Under the pieces are notes generated by a model that saw nothing but the letters and a program-made list of their open reading frames with translations, did no database searches and had not been told where the DNA came from. From Zea mays (lineage: Eukaryota > Streptophyta > Magnoliopsida > Poales > Poaceae): 64,000 nucleotides of DNA. Position numbers and translations under genes: made by a program. The stretch is taken from contig NC_050104.1 of NCBI RefSeq assembly GCF_902167145.1, positions 94,127,849-94,191,848 of the forward strand, read 5' to 3'. Below are positions 1-12,107 of this stretch, piece by piece (the stretch's first letter is position 1; every line of letters begins with the position of its first letter).

Positions 1-1
1 C

Positions 2-358
2 GAGTGCTTGGAAGCAGCCTCTGCCAGCCTGATCTGTGTCATCCAGTACGAGATTGAAGAAAGCGTGCTGAACTTGCGCCTTGAGATGGACATGGACACT
101 TCTGATGTCGGGGTATCAAACCTCCCCTGGCTTTCCGACCTCTTTGACCGAACCCCAGACACCGGAGTCACAGTTCCAGAAGGTGTTGGCCTTGGGCTAG
201 CTCCTGGCTTGGTTTGTATTGAGTGCCTCCGTGGGGGTTTGGCAGAATTATCCTTCACAGAAAGGTCTAAACACATGCTCTTGCTGACATCTGAAGATGG
301 TTTTGCCCTATATATAAGGAATCAGATGAAGAATGTTCTCTTAGAGCAAAAAAACTAG
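2..358 (+). CDS. Terminal exon of an unrecognised host gene (5' truncated by window)
   Basis: The reading frame is open from the left edge of the window (frame starting at base 2) to a TAG at 356-358, giving about 118 residues of a protein C-terminus. It is rich in acidic and hydrophobic residues, including an SNLPWLSDLF stretch and a glycine-rich GVGLGLAPG stretch, and ends LLEQKN. No signal peptide, membrane segment or family motif was recognised. Codon use and composition look like an ordinary plant gene and not like the retroelements to the right. Upstream exons lie outside the window. The 3' UTR probably occupies the AT-rich bases after 358. No function is proposed. Confidence 0.6.
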   Translation, partial: ECLEAASASLICVIQYEIEESVLNLRLEMDMDTSDVGVSNLPWLSDLFDRTPDTGVTVPEGVGLGLAPGLVCIECLRGGLAELSFTERSKHMLLLTSEDGFALYIRNQMKNVLLEQKN

Positions 359-483
359 TAGCTCATATAAACGTTGCGATGGAAGTTGAGAGGTGCCCAG
401 CTTAAATTATAGACAATTGTAGGTAAACTGACATAACACCAAACAATCAAATGCTTAGTTTTGAAGAGATAGCCTGCACATCT

Positions 484-683
484 CTACTGTCTTGAAGGCT
501 GACGGATGATCTTCCCATAGACTGCTTGAAGTTTTGATAGCTCACTAGCTCGGCATCGTGATGGGTAATGCACTAGTGCTGCTGAACAAATCAATGTGCA
601 ACTACCTAGACCTACTACACCTAAAGCTGTACACGCCTCTACTGTATATGAAGGAGACCCACAAAGAAACATCACAGAGTTAC
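484..683 (-). CDS. Possible terminal exon of a minus-strand gene
   Basis: On the minus strand a frame opens right after a plausible splice acceptor (TTTAGACAG, intron side 684-692) and runs 65 codons to a stop at 484-486. The peptide has a hydrophobic central stretch (about residues 18-38, GVVGLGSCTLICSAALV) followed by a basic tail, so it could be a membrane-anchored C-terminus. It would converge on the plus-strand gene ending at 358, with 125 bp between them. No family was recognised, and no reading-phase-compatible join to the candidate first exons at 1574-1816 was found, so this may be chance. Confidence 0.25.
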
Positions 684-822
684 CTGTCTAAATTAGCTCC
701 TATATATTTACAATGAGTTCAGAGACTTGAGCTCAGGAATAGGCAAAACTAAGATATGGCAAGTGGGAGTGTGGGACTGCAGGATTTTATCCAGCAAATC
801 TCAGTTAGGCAGCTGAGACTAA

Positions 823-1034
823 GGGAACATTTGGTTTCTCTGACTAAAGATTAGTCTATGCCATATCAGATGTTTGAATATTAATTATAAGTATTAAATA
901 TAGACTTGATAAATTTATATCTCAGTGTTTAGTCTTTATTAATGTAACCAGACTATATTTAATACTCGTAATTGTCTTTCAAACATCCAACGTGACACGG
1001 ACTAAACTTTAGTTGAGTGAAACCATAAACCCCC
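823..1034. repeat. Degenerate MITE (Tourist-like ends)
   Basis: About 212 bp, AT-rich, with imperfect terminal inverted repeats of about 27 bp. The left end reads TTTGGTTTC...ACTAAAG and the right end reads the same pattern on the other strand. The TTTGGTTTC/ACTAAA signature resembles the intact Tourist-type MITE at 2478. No clear target-site duplication remains, so the element is probably old. Confidence 0.5.
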
Positions 1035-1573
1035 AGAATAGATCTACCCCTTGTTAACTACAACAACAAGGCCTGCTTTACTGCTTATAGATTGCCAGGG
1101 TTAATTTTTCTTCATAATATTCCTGAAATGGAATTGCACCTACTACCTTTGACATGCCAACAGATGCACCATCATTACTACTATATATAGTTTCATGTTG
1201 GCTATCATGGTCCCCATTTGGTCTCGAGAAAAAACACTATCCTCAGCTACTTTCTGAAGTAGGTAGGTCCAGCAAAAACCAACTGCAGAGCTATCATCCA
1301 CTGTTCAAGAACAAATTACTAACGGATTGTTAAAATTGAATAGCGTCATTTGAACAGTTGCATCTCAGTAACCGTTAGCAATTTAGCACCCCACAAAGTG
1401 GGCCTATCAATAGGCATGCCCTACTCCTGCACGACAGAACTGCTAGGAACTATATTATCAGATTTGAACAAAACACAACAATCGCGGATCCACGAGTGAA
1501 ATAAGATTGCACCCATCGTAAGATGTGGAAAGGAAAGAAAAAAACAAAAGATGGCAGCAACGTGAAAACGCAC
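1035..1573. other. Non-coding, intron-like sequence between candidate minus-strand exons
   Basis: AT-rich sequence without a long reading frame. On the minus strand there is a 50-codon open stretch at about 1146-1295 and another ending at a TAA (1078-1080). Neither has convincing splice sites. If the candidate minus-strand gene is real, this would be mostly intron. Confidence 0.3.
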
Positions 1574-1816
1574 CGTCGCGGAGCAGAGATGGTGGGAGGA
1601 GCATCAGCCGCCGGGGAAACGACCGCCGCCTTCCCCTTGCTCGCCGACCGCAGCGGGTACCGCAGCTTCGACGCCCTCGCCGCAGACCCTTCACAGATGA
1701 TAAATAAAATCAACGACCGTAGCATGCACGCATCCGCCTGAAAACACACCGGAACAAGGTACAGAAATAGGAATCTCCGTACCGCCGCCAGCCGATTGTT
1801 CGCCGGAAGTGACCAT
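1574..1816 (-). CDS. Candidate first two exons of a minus-strand host gene
   Basis: Minus strand: an ATG at 1816-1814 opens a 34-nt exon (1783-1816) ending at a GT donor (1782-1781). A 94-nt intron ends in AG (1690-1689). A 115-nt exon 2 (1574-1688) follows in frame and ends at a GTGCGT donor. The joined 49 codons give a Ser/Ala/Lys-rich basic N-terminus containing KLRYPLRSASKGK, typical of a disordered plant protein. The reading phase is kept across the short intron, which supports the model. The region is GC-rich like a grass 5' gene end. No family was recognised and downstream exons were not found. Confidence 0.3.
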
Positions 1817-1944
1817 CGAGCTCAAACCCCGCCGCCCGCTCGCGCTGAACTACCACGGAGATTGGAGGAAACCAGCGACCGGAGGTGAAACTTTCGACAG
1901 AGGTTTGGGGTCTCCGACTCCCCGTATTTGGCGAAAGAGGAGCG

Positions 1945-1952
1945 TATAAATA
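1945..1952. promoter_or_regulatory. TATA-like box in GC-rich promoter region
   Basis: TATAAATA reads on the plus strand inside a GC-rich stretch (about 1750-2280). On the plus strand the next ATG is only 31 bp away (1983), too close for a normal leader. On the minus strand the reverse reading TATTTATA lies about 130 bp upstream of the candidate ATG at 1816. Direction is undecided. Confidence 0.3.
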
Positions 1953-2477
1953 ACGGCGGCGCAGCCACTCACAGAGTCACAGATGGTGTGCATACCCGCG
2001 TGCCCCCGCGGGATAACTCTTACGCCGGCGTGCGGGGCCTGTTGGGGTTTGTGGGTCCACCTGTCAGTGAGTGAGGGTGGTTTGAGTTGCGTGGCTTGCC
2101 GTATGAGCGGGACGAGGAGCGGAGCGGGGAGTGGGGCGTTACCAACCCATCCGCAGCGCCGTTTGAATCGCGAGGCGCGGGGCGGGAAAAGAGGTGGAGG
2201 GCCGGCCGTTGGCGAGGACGTCGCGTCGGCAGCGGGATTTGGAAATTCGAATCGGAGTAAATGGCGTCTGTTAATATAATGACCGGTTCATGGTGGCCTG
2301 GTGGGCCGTAAGAAATTTGGTGAAGCAAAAAGAGCAGGACACGAGGTTTTAAGGGCTGTGGGCCCGTTTTCATTAGCTGCTGGTGGTGGCAGGCAGAGCG
2401 ACTGACGTTTGTGGATGGTGGACCAGCCCAAGTTCGATAAGGGCGTCCCCAACAAAGATAAGTCAGTCAGGTATTTA

Positions 2478-2655
2478 GGGGGTGTTTGGTTTGTAGGGAC
2501 TAATGTTTAGTCCCTACATTTTATTCCATTTTAGTTCCAAAATTACCAAATATAGAAAGTAAAACTTTATTTTAGTTTCTATATTTAGCAATTTATAGAC
2601 TAAAAAGGAATAAAATGAAGGGACTAAACATTAGTCCCTAAAACCAAACACCACC
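2478..2655. repeat. Tourist-type MITE with TTA target duplication
   Basis: 178-bp element with long terminal inverted repeats of about 45 bp (GGNGGTGTTTGGTTT followed by AGGGACTAATGTTTAGTCCCT on both arms). It is flanked by a TTA duplication (2475-2477 and 2656-2658). Size, TTA duplication and AT-rich loop match PIF/Harbinger-derived Tourist MITEs. The arms could form a near-complete hairpin in RNA. Confidence 0.85.
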
Positions 2656-2827
2656 TTAGTAGTTCGTGTAAGCATAAGTCCTGTGTGAAAACAAGTCAAA
2701 AAAAAAATCTAAGCTAGTGTTTACTTCGTCGCTCGTTAACCTCGCGAGACGAGGCACAAATCATCGCTCGTCTCCCATCTCATTCGTCCACACGCGCAAC
2801 GAGACACAAAAAATTAACTAATAAATA

Positions 2828-3219
2828 CTCTCTTTGTCTAAAAATAGTGTTTGTTTTATCTCTTGATTTTTATATATGTATTCAACTAAATTATGATGAA
2901 TTTAGATATATATAGAACACATGCATTAAATATTGTATGAATCTACTCCTTTAGTTCATAAATATTTGACACTGTTGACTTTTTTAAAAAAAATTTTGAC
3001 TACTCGTCTTATTTAAAAAAATAATGAGTTATCATTTATTTTGTTGTGATTTGTTTTATCTTTTAAAGTAGTCTATGCTTGATTAAAATTTTTACATTTT
3101 TGAATAAATATTTTTGAATGAGTGGTCAAAGTTTTCGAAAAAAGTCAATGTTGTCGTATATTTGTGAATGTAGGTAGTATTAATTATTTAAAACGAATTT
3201 TAATTTAGGACCGAGGAAG
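2828..3219. repeat. Outer Stowaway-like MITE (interrupted)
   Basis: The left end CTCTCTTTGTCTAAAAATA pairs imperfectly with the right end read from 3219 (CTTCCTCGGTCCTAAATTA), with TA on each side (2826-2827 and 3220-3221). The ends resemble the Stowaway CTCCCTC(C/T)GT signature. About 158 bp belongs to this element; the rest is the inner MITE. Confidence 0.6.
2946..3177. repeat. Inner Stowaway-like MITE nested in the outer one
   Basis: 232 bp with inverted ends of about 40 bp (CTCCTTTAGTTCATAAATATTTG at the left, the matching arm ending at 3177) and TA duplications at 2944-2945 and 3178-3179. The arms also share a GTTGACTTTTT block. Mariner-derived Stowaway MITEs have TA duplications and similar ends. 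Confidence 0.75.
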
Positions 3220-3225
3220 TAGATA

Positions 3226-4754
3226 GCATAGTATAGCATTATCTATTAGTATCAACTATAAGAATGATATGGAGGCTTCCTAACTACCATCTAGCTAGGA
3301 CCATTGCAGACGCCCTAATAACTGGCTTGGTCCATGAGTGGTTGTGTGCAACCTGTAGGAATGTTTGTGATGGTCTGATCGGCCATGATTCTACCCACAA
3401 TTTGTGTAAAAGTTCAGAGAAGTTTGCATGCAATCACGCGTGTGCCGGCCAGCACAATACCACACTACCAGGGTGTGGTGGCATAGAAATGCTACGAGGC
3501 ATTTACAAAGTTTTACTAGCATAAGAAAACCCGCTATGGTTTCAGGACAAAGAAAGCATAAGCCTTTTTTCACAGTGTATAACCCCATCGCAGTAATTAC
3601 AGCCAGCACTATGCTCTGTAACGACACCTAGCCGTTTATCTCTTTTGGGAAAAGATTATATCATACTAGCTTTCCTAATTAATTGGCCAAGATCAGAGCC
3701 CTATAGTTCTTGTGGTTGCACTGTTGTCTTGAATGGTCGCTTCATGTTCTAATTAAACAATATAATTTTATCTTGTATCATAATAAAGCCAACGGTAATA
3801 AATAATAATGGAACATGAGCATGATTTATAAGTAGTATTAACCAAAATACCAGGTAGAACAATAGCAAGACTACCCCATAATTCATTTATATGCAAGATG
3901 TGGGGTAAACAAAACTAGGTAACCTATTAGATCCCATCAAGTTAACCTAAGCATGTCACAGTGATTATCAGAAATAGGAACGTTATTAGGTTAAGAAGGT
4001 GATCAAGGATACAACTTGCCTTTTACTTGCAACTCTAGGTACTTCTCTGATTGATCTTCAGGTTCCTCGTAACCTCGCTTCTAGTCGTAGCAATATATAT
4101 AAACAAAAAATAGGTAAAAATAACATTACACCAAACATGAAAAAAAATTGTGTAATAATATTCTACGCGTCGCTATGAGATCGTAGGTTTGAGATGCACT
4201 AAAATCAGAATTAAAACAGACAAGATATGAAATTTCTATTTTTTTATATTTATTTTTCGACTAGAAATCGTTTCCAGATTTATTATATGAATTACAAAAG
4301 TCCCTGGACGACGACTACAATTCCCTAGAAAAGCATGGGCTATTCTATTAAAAATAGGACTTATATGTAAGGTTCTATATGCATGAGTGGACTGCGGGTT
4401 GTTTCTTAAAAACTGCAGGGGTTCTATCAAAAATGGCGCGACTACTTTTGGGCCACCTGATCACAAATCTATGGCTAGAAATAGATCCCGAACTTGTATG
4501 GCGTGACTATTTTTGGGCCTGTTTGGTTCAGCTTTTTACTGACCAACTTTTTCGAGAATTTAGCTGTGGGGAGAATCTGGCTGTGTAGAGAATCTGAGTA
4601 TCATTAGGATTACGTGCGGAGGAAGATAAAGTTATTCATGGGGTTCAGGATCTATAAAATAACGGATTACTACTATTGCAACAACTCAACCGATTATATG
4701 TTTATGTTGATTTTGAATGATATAAAGCCTCGAAGCACCCCTTCAATGAATTGC
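3226..4754. other. Intergenic AT-rich sequence, no supported gene
   Basis: No coding region, RNA gene or intact transposon was recognised. Short open frames (3264-3524, 4379-4588) have no family signature. A 21-bp imperfect direct repeat (TGGCGYGACTAYTTTTGGGCC) occurs at about 4433 and 4499. Around 4514 a GGGCCTGTTTGGTTCAGC sequence resembles one end of a hAT/MITE-type element, but its partner end was not found. Confidence 0.5.
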
Positions 4755-4757
4755 TAA

Positions 4758-4899
4758 GGCCATCTCCAGCGGAGCATAGCATACACGTATAGATGTGCAA
4801 AATACTATTTTGTAATGGAGATAAATTAGAGTTTGAAATAGATGATGAGATAGATAGAGTAAATTAGAAAGTGGTATAAAGAGGCTGCTCCAGATAGCC
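4758..4899. repeat. Short MITE with TAA target duplication
   Basis: 142-bp element starting GGCCATCTCCAGCGGAGCAT and ending with the inverse pattern (GCTCCAGATAGCC), flanked by TAA at 4755-4757 and 4900-4902. The interior is AT-rich. It lies about 90 bp beyond the stop codon of the reductase gene, so it may fall in that gene's 3' UTR or terminator region. Confidence 0.6.
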
Positions 4900-4991
4900 T
4901 AAGGTGCTGAATGACGGGCACGGCCAGCATGCATGACAGACGAACGTACATGCTCCTGGATGCTAGCTACCTCCACGGACGACGGTTCTTT

Positions 4992-6500
<1,509 letters not shown>

Positions 6501-6660
6501 TGATGGCAGCCAGGAAACAATGACACAAGACCAACCCGCCAAGGCTGCTGCCTGCCGGTGACGGTCTGTAAGACCGAAACCAAGAACAAGTGAACAATTG
6601 TGTCACGCGGATGCGGATGCTGGGAGGGACGACACTAGCGGATGCGTCCTAAAATACACG

Positions 6661-6667
6661 GACGTCA
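6661..6667 (-). promoter_or_regulatory. ACGT-core (TGACGTC) motif upstream of the reductase gene
   Basis: GACGTCA on the plus strand reads TGACGTC toward the gene, about 160 bp upstream of the ATG. ACGT-core and TGACG motifs bind plant bZIP/TGA factors, which drive many detoxification genes. A TATTTTA-like TATA candidate lies just downstream (about 6650). Function is inferred only. Confidence 0.3.
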
Positions 6668-6843
6668 CCCGTTGCCGTTGTATCCTACGAGCTTGAGCAG
6701 CTGAACAAGACGGTGCGAGGTTAGATACCGTGGGATGGCTTCCGGCGTAGATGCTGGCATGCTGCTCTCAGTTTTGTCACCACGTCTTTGGTATTGTATG
6801 TACTGACTAGCGACAGAGTCTCTATCGACCACCATGTCACACG

Positions 6844-7672
6844 TGTTGAGAACCAAAATGAGGACCGGACGATTCGGCCCCTTGGCCGGATGGCCCACAC
6901 TGGTGGTGCGGACGGTTCGCGCGTGTGCAGAGCAGATTAGGGTTCCGAGTTTTGTGCTACGGTTGTTAGCTAAATTCGCGAAATTAGCTCGAAAGATTAG
7001 TTTGTAAAGGGTCCAGCCCCCCTCTATAAATACAGAGGTATACGACCGATTTGTAATAATCAATCGAATCAATAACATTTTTATCTCGCATTTATTTCCT
7101 GTACAATTAGAAGTAGTTCTAGTCTAGTTCTAGTTTAGCCTCTCAATCCCCAAATTCTCCGCTTCTTTTCGACTCTACGTCGATTAGATGAGTCTAGGTC
7201 GGTCTGCCCGAGCCTAGACATCACCTAGGATCTCTCCTCCCCGACGGGGTCCCTCCCGGGAGCGAGATCCAGGTGCCGTCGGCGACCTTTGTCGCCCCCC
7301 TGCGCACGCGTGGACCTTCCGGCCCCATGGCGCGGACCGTCCGGCCCCAGGGCGCGGACCGTCCGGCCGTCAGGCAGGAAACCCTAGCCCTGCGCCAGGT
7401 CGCAGACCGTCCGCACCTGTACAGAGAGCACCGCCACTGTTCATGTTGAGTGATTGGCGCCCGAAAAAGGCACCAACATACTTTTCCAGGCGCCGTCGGC
7501 GACCTTCGCCGCCCCCTGCGCACGCGCGGACCGTCCGACCGTCAGGCAAGAAACTCTAGCCCTACGCCAGGTCGCAGACCGTCCGGCCCCTGGCCGCGGA
7601 CCGTCCGCCCCTGTGCAGAGAGCACCACCACGGTTCGTGTTGAGTGATTGGCGCCCGTAAAAGGCACCAACA
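6844..7672 (+). repeat. G1 5' LTR with a tandem duplication of its 3' end
   Basis: Starts TGTTGAGAACC. A complete LTR ends at 7478 (CACCAACA), similar in length to the 615-bp 3' LTR. It is followed by TACTTTT, which is internal sequence, and then by a second copy of the last 190-215 bp of the LTR ending again in CACCAACA at 7672 and followed again by TACTTTT. The duplication therefore spans the LTR/internal boundary. A TATAAATA box lies at 7025-7032. Confidence 0.8.
7025..7032 (+). promoter_or_regulatory. TATA box of G1 5' LTR
   Basis: TATAAATA in a CTATAAATACAGAGG context, repeated at 20591-20598 in the 3' LTR. It is the probable LTR promoter and points away from the reductase gene. Confidence 0.6.
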
Positions 7673-7883
7673 TACTTTTAGCGACTCCGCTGGGGACGAT
7701 TTCATACAGACCTATCAAGATCGGCCCTCAAAGACCGGTTCAAAGGATAACTCTGAAGTTTCCACCAGTAATATCATCAAGCCGACATGGGAAACCTTGC
7801 CGACTGAAGAATAGCTCCTATTCGAGGAGCGTCAGGAGCAGCTGATCCAGGAAGCAAAGGCGAAATTCCTGGCCGACTTCAAG

Positions 7884-9968
7884 ATGGACAGGAACAACAA
7901 AGTCGTTCGGCAACGGGCGACAGATCTAGCTTCACTCCGACCTACTACGAATACCCCCAATGTGAGTAGCACCAATGAACTACAATCTCTTAAAGCTTAC
8001 ATAGACGAACAACAAGAGCAGATGCAACGTATCGTAGGGGATATACAAAATGATCATAAAAGGCTAGTGTGTGTGCTTGATAAGTCTACTATTGTGAATC
8101 TTCCTTCGCACGAGGTTGAACTAAGGGAATACACACGTAATTCATCGGCTACAGGTTATCACGACCAGTCACAACCCCTTTATGGGATGCCGATAGACAT
8201 GTACCTTGGGCAATAACAGCCTTCCATGCACATCGACGATAAATTTGCCGATCTGCGAGTGTCCGAACCGTCCGCACGTGAGCGCGGATCGTCCGGGCCA
8301 GCGGCGGCTGATCCCATTTTTAGAAGTACATTACCGAGGCCTGCACCCAAGCCGCCACATACCGTGCAAACCCTGGATAACCCATTCGGACCGTCCGCAT
8401 ATGACGCCAGACAGTCCGAATATAATGTCGAATGGTCCGCGCACGGAGCCAGACGGTCTGCGTATTTAACCGAACGGTCTGGCACAGAGTTTTTTTTGAG
8501 AAGGATGGATATCCAACTCCGTATCCGTCCCAGCTAGACTCCCCATCTCACCATACGATACACCAGCACCATAATATAATCTACCAAACCCATGAGAGTG
8601 AGCACTTTCCGGCCCCAGAAGGCCAGAAAGGAATGTCCAGTCCTATGAGCCTCATAGGGCATGTATTAACGCGCCGCAAAACCCAAACCAATGGGGAGGA
8701 AAACAACATACCAACATCCAAACAAACTCACCCATATTGGTCCAAAGAGCTGGTGGTCTCTCACCGACTGCCATCGATATATTAAGAGAGGAAATAGCTG
8801 GGGCGTTCTAAGATAAGCTCGAAGTTAGTATAGTCCCCATGGGGCATTCATATCGGAGACCTTATAATAGCCAGTTTGACCGTCTCCCATACCCACAGGG
8901 GACCAGAATACCCGAATTCACAAAGTTTTCGAGTGACCAAGGAAAGAGCACGCTTGAGCACATAGAACAGTTCTTAGCACAATTAGGAGAATTGGCCAAC
9001 ACCGAGGCATTCCGTGTACGTTTATTTTCATTATCTTTAACAGGGACTGCATTCACATGGTATACCACGCTCCCTCCTAATTCCATTTTGTCATGGGGAG
9101 ACTTAGAACAAAAGTTTCATGAACATTTCTTCTCTGGCGATTACGAGCTAGATTTAGTTGACTTAGTGGCCCTACGATAAGAAAAGGATGAATCAGTTAG
9201 TGATTACATCTGAAGATTCCAGGATACGAGAAACCAATGCTTTCAAATTCATTTAACGGATAAACAACTGGCGGGAATATCCTTTGATGGATTGTGCTAT
9301 TATTTAAAAGAGAAATTAGAAGGCATCTAGTTCTTTACGTTAGCACAATTACATCAGAGAGCTTTAGCTTGTGAAAGCCGAAGCAAAGAACTAGTCAAAA
9401 CGGTTCATCATAGTGTCCATATAGTAGAACACAATCAAAATAGTTCGGACGATGAACCAAAGGAAGTTTACACTGCCGAAATAGTTTGGCCCGAGTAGGG
9501 CAAATCTTCGGCTTGCTCCTCCTTGCAGTCAATTCAAAAGAAATGACAGGAGGAGGTTAAGTTTACATTTAATGTCGGCAAATGTGATAAGATATTCGAT
9601 GAATTACTAAAAATGGTAACATTAAGATCGATTATACCGTTCCACCCGCCGACGAACTAAAGCGTCGCACATATTGCAAGTGGCACAACTCATTTTCCCA
9701 TGCCACTAATGATTGTAATGTGTTTCGACGACAAATCCAATCGGCCATTAATGAGGGACGATTGAAATTTCAGGAGGACACGGAGCCCTTCCCAATGAAT
9801 GTGATTGACTTCAATGGAAAAAAGATCCTAATTTGGCCCAGCACAGCCGATAAGGGCAAAGACAAAGAAGTCATCATCAGCAACGCACGGGAGGCCGATA
9901 GAAACAAAAAAATATATTGCAGGAAAGTGGTGGCCGAGAAGACTCCTGATGGAGGGGAGACACTGAAG
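7884..9968 (+). pseudogene. G1 gag, 5' part (broken by stops)
   Basis: Decayed Gypsy Gag. The clearest part is 8839-9500, where a retrotransposon_gag-type domain reads with IPEFTKFSSDQGKSTLEHIE, FTWYTTLPPNSI and WGDLEQKFHEHFF, then continues past in-frame TAA (9178) and TGA. A coiled-coil-like N-terminal stretch is at 7884-8216 (ELQSLKAYIDEQQEQMQRI). Between them (8220-8490) the coding strand is dense with GGACCGTCCG-type palindromes. The last open piece (9720-9968) runs into the K1 insertion. Confidence 0.7.
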
Positions 9969-9973
9969 GTGAC

Positions 9974-11322
9974 TGAGAGCACCTAGAGGGGGGGGTGAAT
10001 AGGTGATCCTGTAAAAATCAAACACTTGTAGCCACAAAACTTGGTTAAGTATTAGCTCAATAGAATCAAGTGGCTAAGGTCCAAGCTCTTGTGAAACACA
10101 ATGGTCACGAAGAAAACAAGCACAAGAGACACGGTGATTTATCCCGTGGTTCGGTCAAGTATAACACTTGCCTACTCCATGTTGTGGCGTCCCACTGGAC
10201 GAGGGTCGCACTCAACCCCTTTCAAGTGATCCAATGATCAACTTGAATACCACGATGTTTTCCTTTCTTTTACTATCTCCCGTTCGCGAGGCATCTCCAC
10301 AGCTTGGAGCCTCTCGCCCTTACAATTGATGATCACAAAGAAGCACGAAAGTAAAGGAGGGGAGAGCAACACACACAAGACTTAAAGCACGAGCACAATC
10401 ACGCACACAAGCCACAACTTGAGCTCACAACACAATGCGAGGAGTTCTCTACTCAAATAGAGCTCAAGTCACTATCACAAAGAATCAAATACGCGAGAAT
10501 GGAGTCTTGGTGCTTAGAGATGATCAAAGAATGCTTGGTATCCTCCTCCATGCGCCTAGGGGTCCCTTTTATAGCCCCAAGGCAGCTAGGAGCCGTTGGA
10601 GGCATTCTTGGAAGGCAATTCTTGCCTTCTGTCGGGTGGCGCACCGGACAGTCCGGTGCACCACCGGACAGGCACTGTTCATGGTCCGGTGCAGATCGCC
10701 TTCCTAAAATGGCACAACCGACTTTTGCAGAGTTGTAGCCGTTGACGCACCGGACAGTCCGGTGCCTCCTACCGACCGTTGAAGCGGGCCACGTGTTGCC
10801 CGCGGATTTTGGCGGCCGACCGTTGCGCTGTCGGCCATTGGCTCACCGGACAGTCCGATGCATCACCGGACAGTCCGGTGAATTTTAGCCGTACGCCGTT
10901 GAACGTTTCCCGAGAGCGACGACTTCGCCGCGGACGACTCACCGGACAGTCCGGTGCACCACCGGACAGTCCGGTGATTTATAACCGTACGCCGCCATCG
11001 AGTCCCGAGAGCGGACTGTTCACCAAGACTAGTCCTGGCGCACCGGACTCCGGTGCACCACCGGACAGTCCGGTGCACCCAGACCGAGCAGTAGCTGGCT
11101 ATACACAACCAACTCTTTTCCATAACAATTTCTCCTGTTTCTAGCACTTAGACACAATACATTAGTCTTCAAATTAATCAATGTACTAAGTCTAGAAACA
11201 TACCTTGTACCTTGATTTGCACTTCTTGAGTCTTTGGCACAAATTAACACTTAAAGCATTTGTGTTGGGCACTTAATCACCAAAATACTTTAGAAATGGC
11301 CCGAGGGCACATTTCCCTTTCA
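9974..11322 (-). repeat. K1 3' LTR
   Basis: 1349 bp. It contains a cluster of CACCGGACAGTCCGGTG-type palindromes (10630-11080) and a minus-strand TATA box (TATAAAAG, 10566-10573). Confidence 0.9.
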
Positions 11323-11337
11323 ATCTCCCCCTTTTTG
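11323..11337 (-). other. K1 polypurine tract
   Basis: Minus strand AAAAAGGGGGAGAT directly before the LTR start TGAAAGGG. It is the same tract as in element B. Confidence 0.85.
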
Positions 11338-12107
11338 GTGATTTATGCCAACACATCAAAAAGCAACAAATAGAAGTGCAACATCAATGCAAATGAGAAC
11401 AAGAATTGTTTTTTATTCAAATTTGGCATATTTGGATCATTCTTTGCCACCACTTGGTTTGTTTTTGCAAATCAAATTCAATTTCCTATCTCTAAGTCAA
11501 ACACACTTGTTGAGGCATAAAGAGAGGTATTCAAGAGAAATTGATCAAAGATCCAAAAACTCCCCCTTTTCCCATAATCAAACATTCTCCCCATAAGGGA
11601 CCAACTTTTGACAATAAGAGACAATAAGAGTATTTTGACAAATCAAAAGTTCTAACTCTACTATTTACAAAATTCTCAAGTGTAGCTGTTCCATTTGCTT
11701 GCTTTGGCCTTAATTTCTCCCCCTTTGGCATCAAGCACCAAAACGGGATCATTTTTGGCCCTTTAACCTCATTGCCTCACCAAAATTGTCAATTAAGAGC
11801 AAAAAGGCAATAAGAGCATAGAGATGAACTTGAAGTTAATTACCCTCTCATCGGAGTGCAGTGGAAGTCTTTCATGGACCAAGTTCACCTTTCCCTTTCA
11901 ATCCACCTTTGAGACTAAATTAAGTAAACTCAAGCATACGGTTTGTCTTAAAGGGTCAAGTTGTACATTTCTCCCCTAAATATGTGCATCATTCACATAT
12001 GGACTTGTGAGGTCCGGAGATCTCTTGCACAACTTGATCACCATAAGTAAGCAATAATATGCATGAAGGAACATGATCAAATACATAACACACATGTATG
12101 CTATAGA
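11338..12107 (-). other. K1 3' untranslated region
   Basis: Region between the RNase H stop and the polypurine tract. AT-rich, with several TCTCCCC oligopyrimidine stretches and no coding signature. Short open frames (11345-11596, 11531-11752) have no homology signal. Confidence 0.6.

Noticed and set aside
1983..2279. 98-codon plus-strand frame after the TATA-like box
   Set aside because: The start lies only 31 bp from the TATA, the frame is GC-driven and overlapped by another on the other strand, and no family signature is present.
3264..3524. 86-codon open frame in the AT-rich intergenic region
   Set aside because: Short, overlapped by an equally long frame on the other strand, and without any recognisable signature.
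6501..6542. Upstream in-frame start of the reductase (14 extra residues)
   Set aside because: The later start at 6500 gives the usual family N-terminus and length; the extra residues do not resemble the family.
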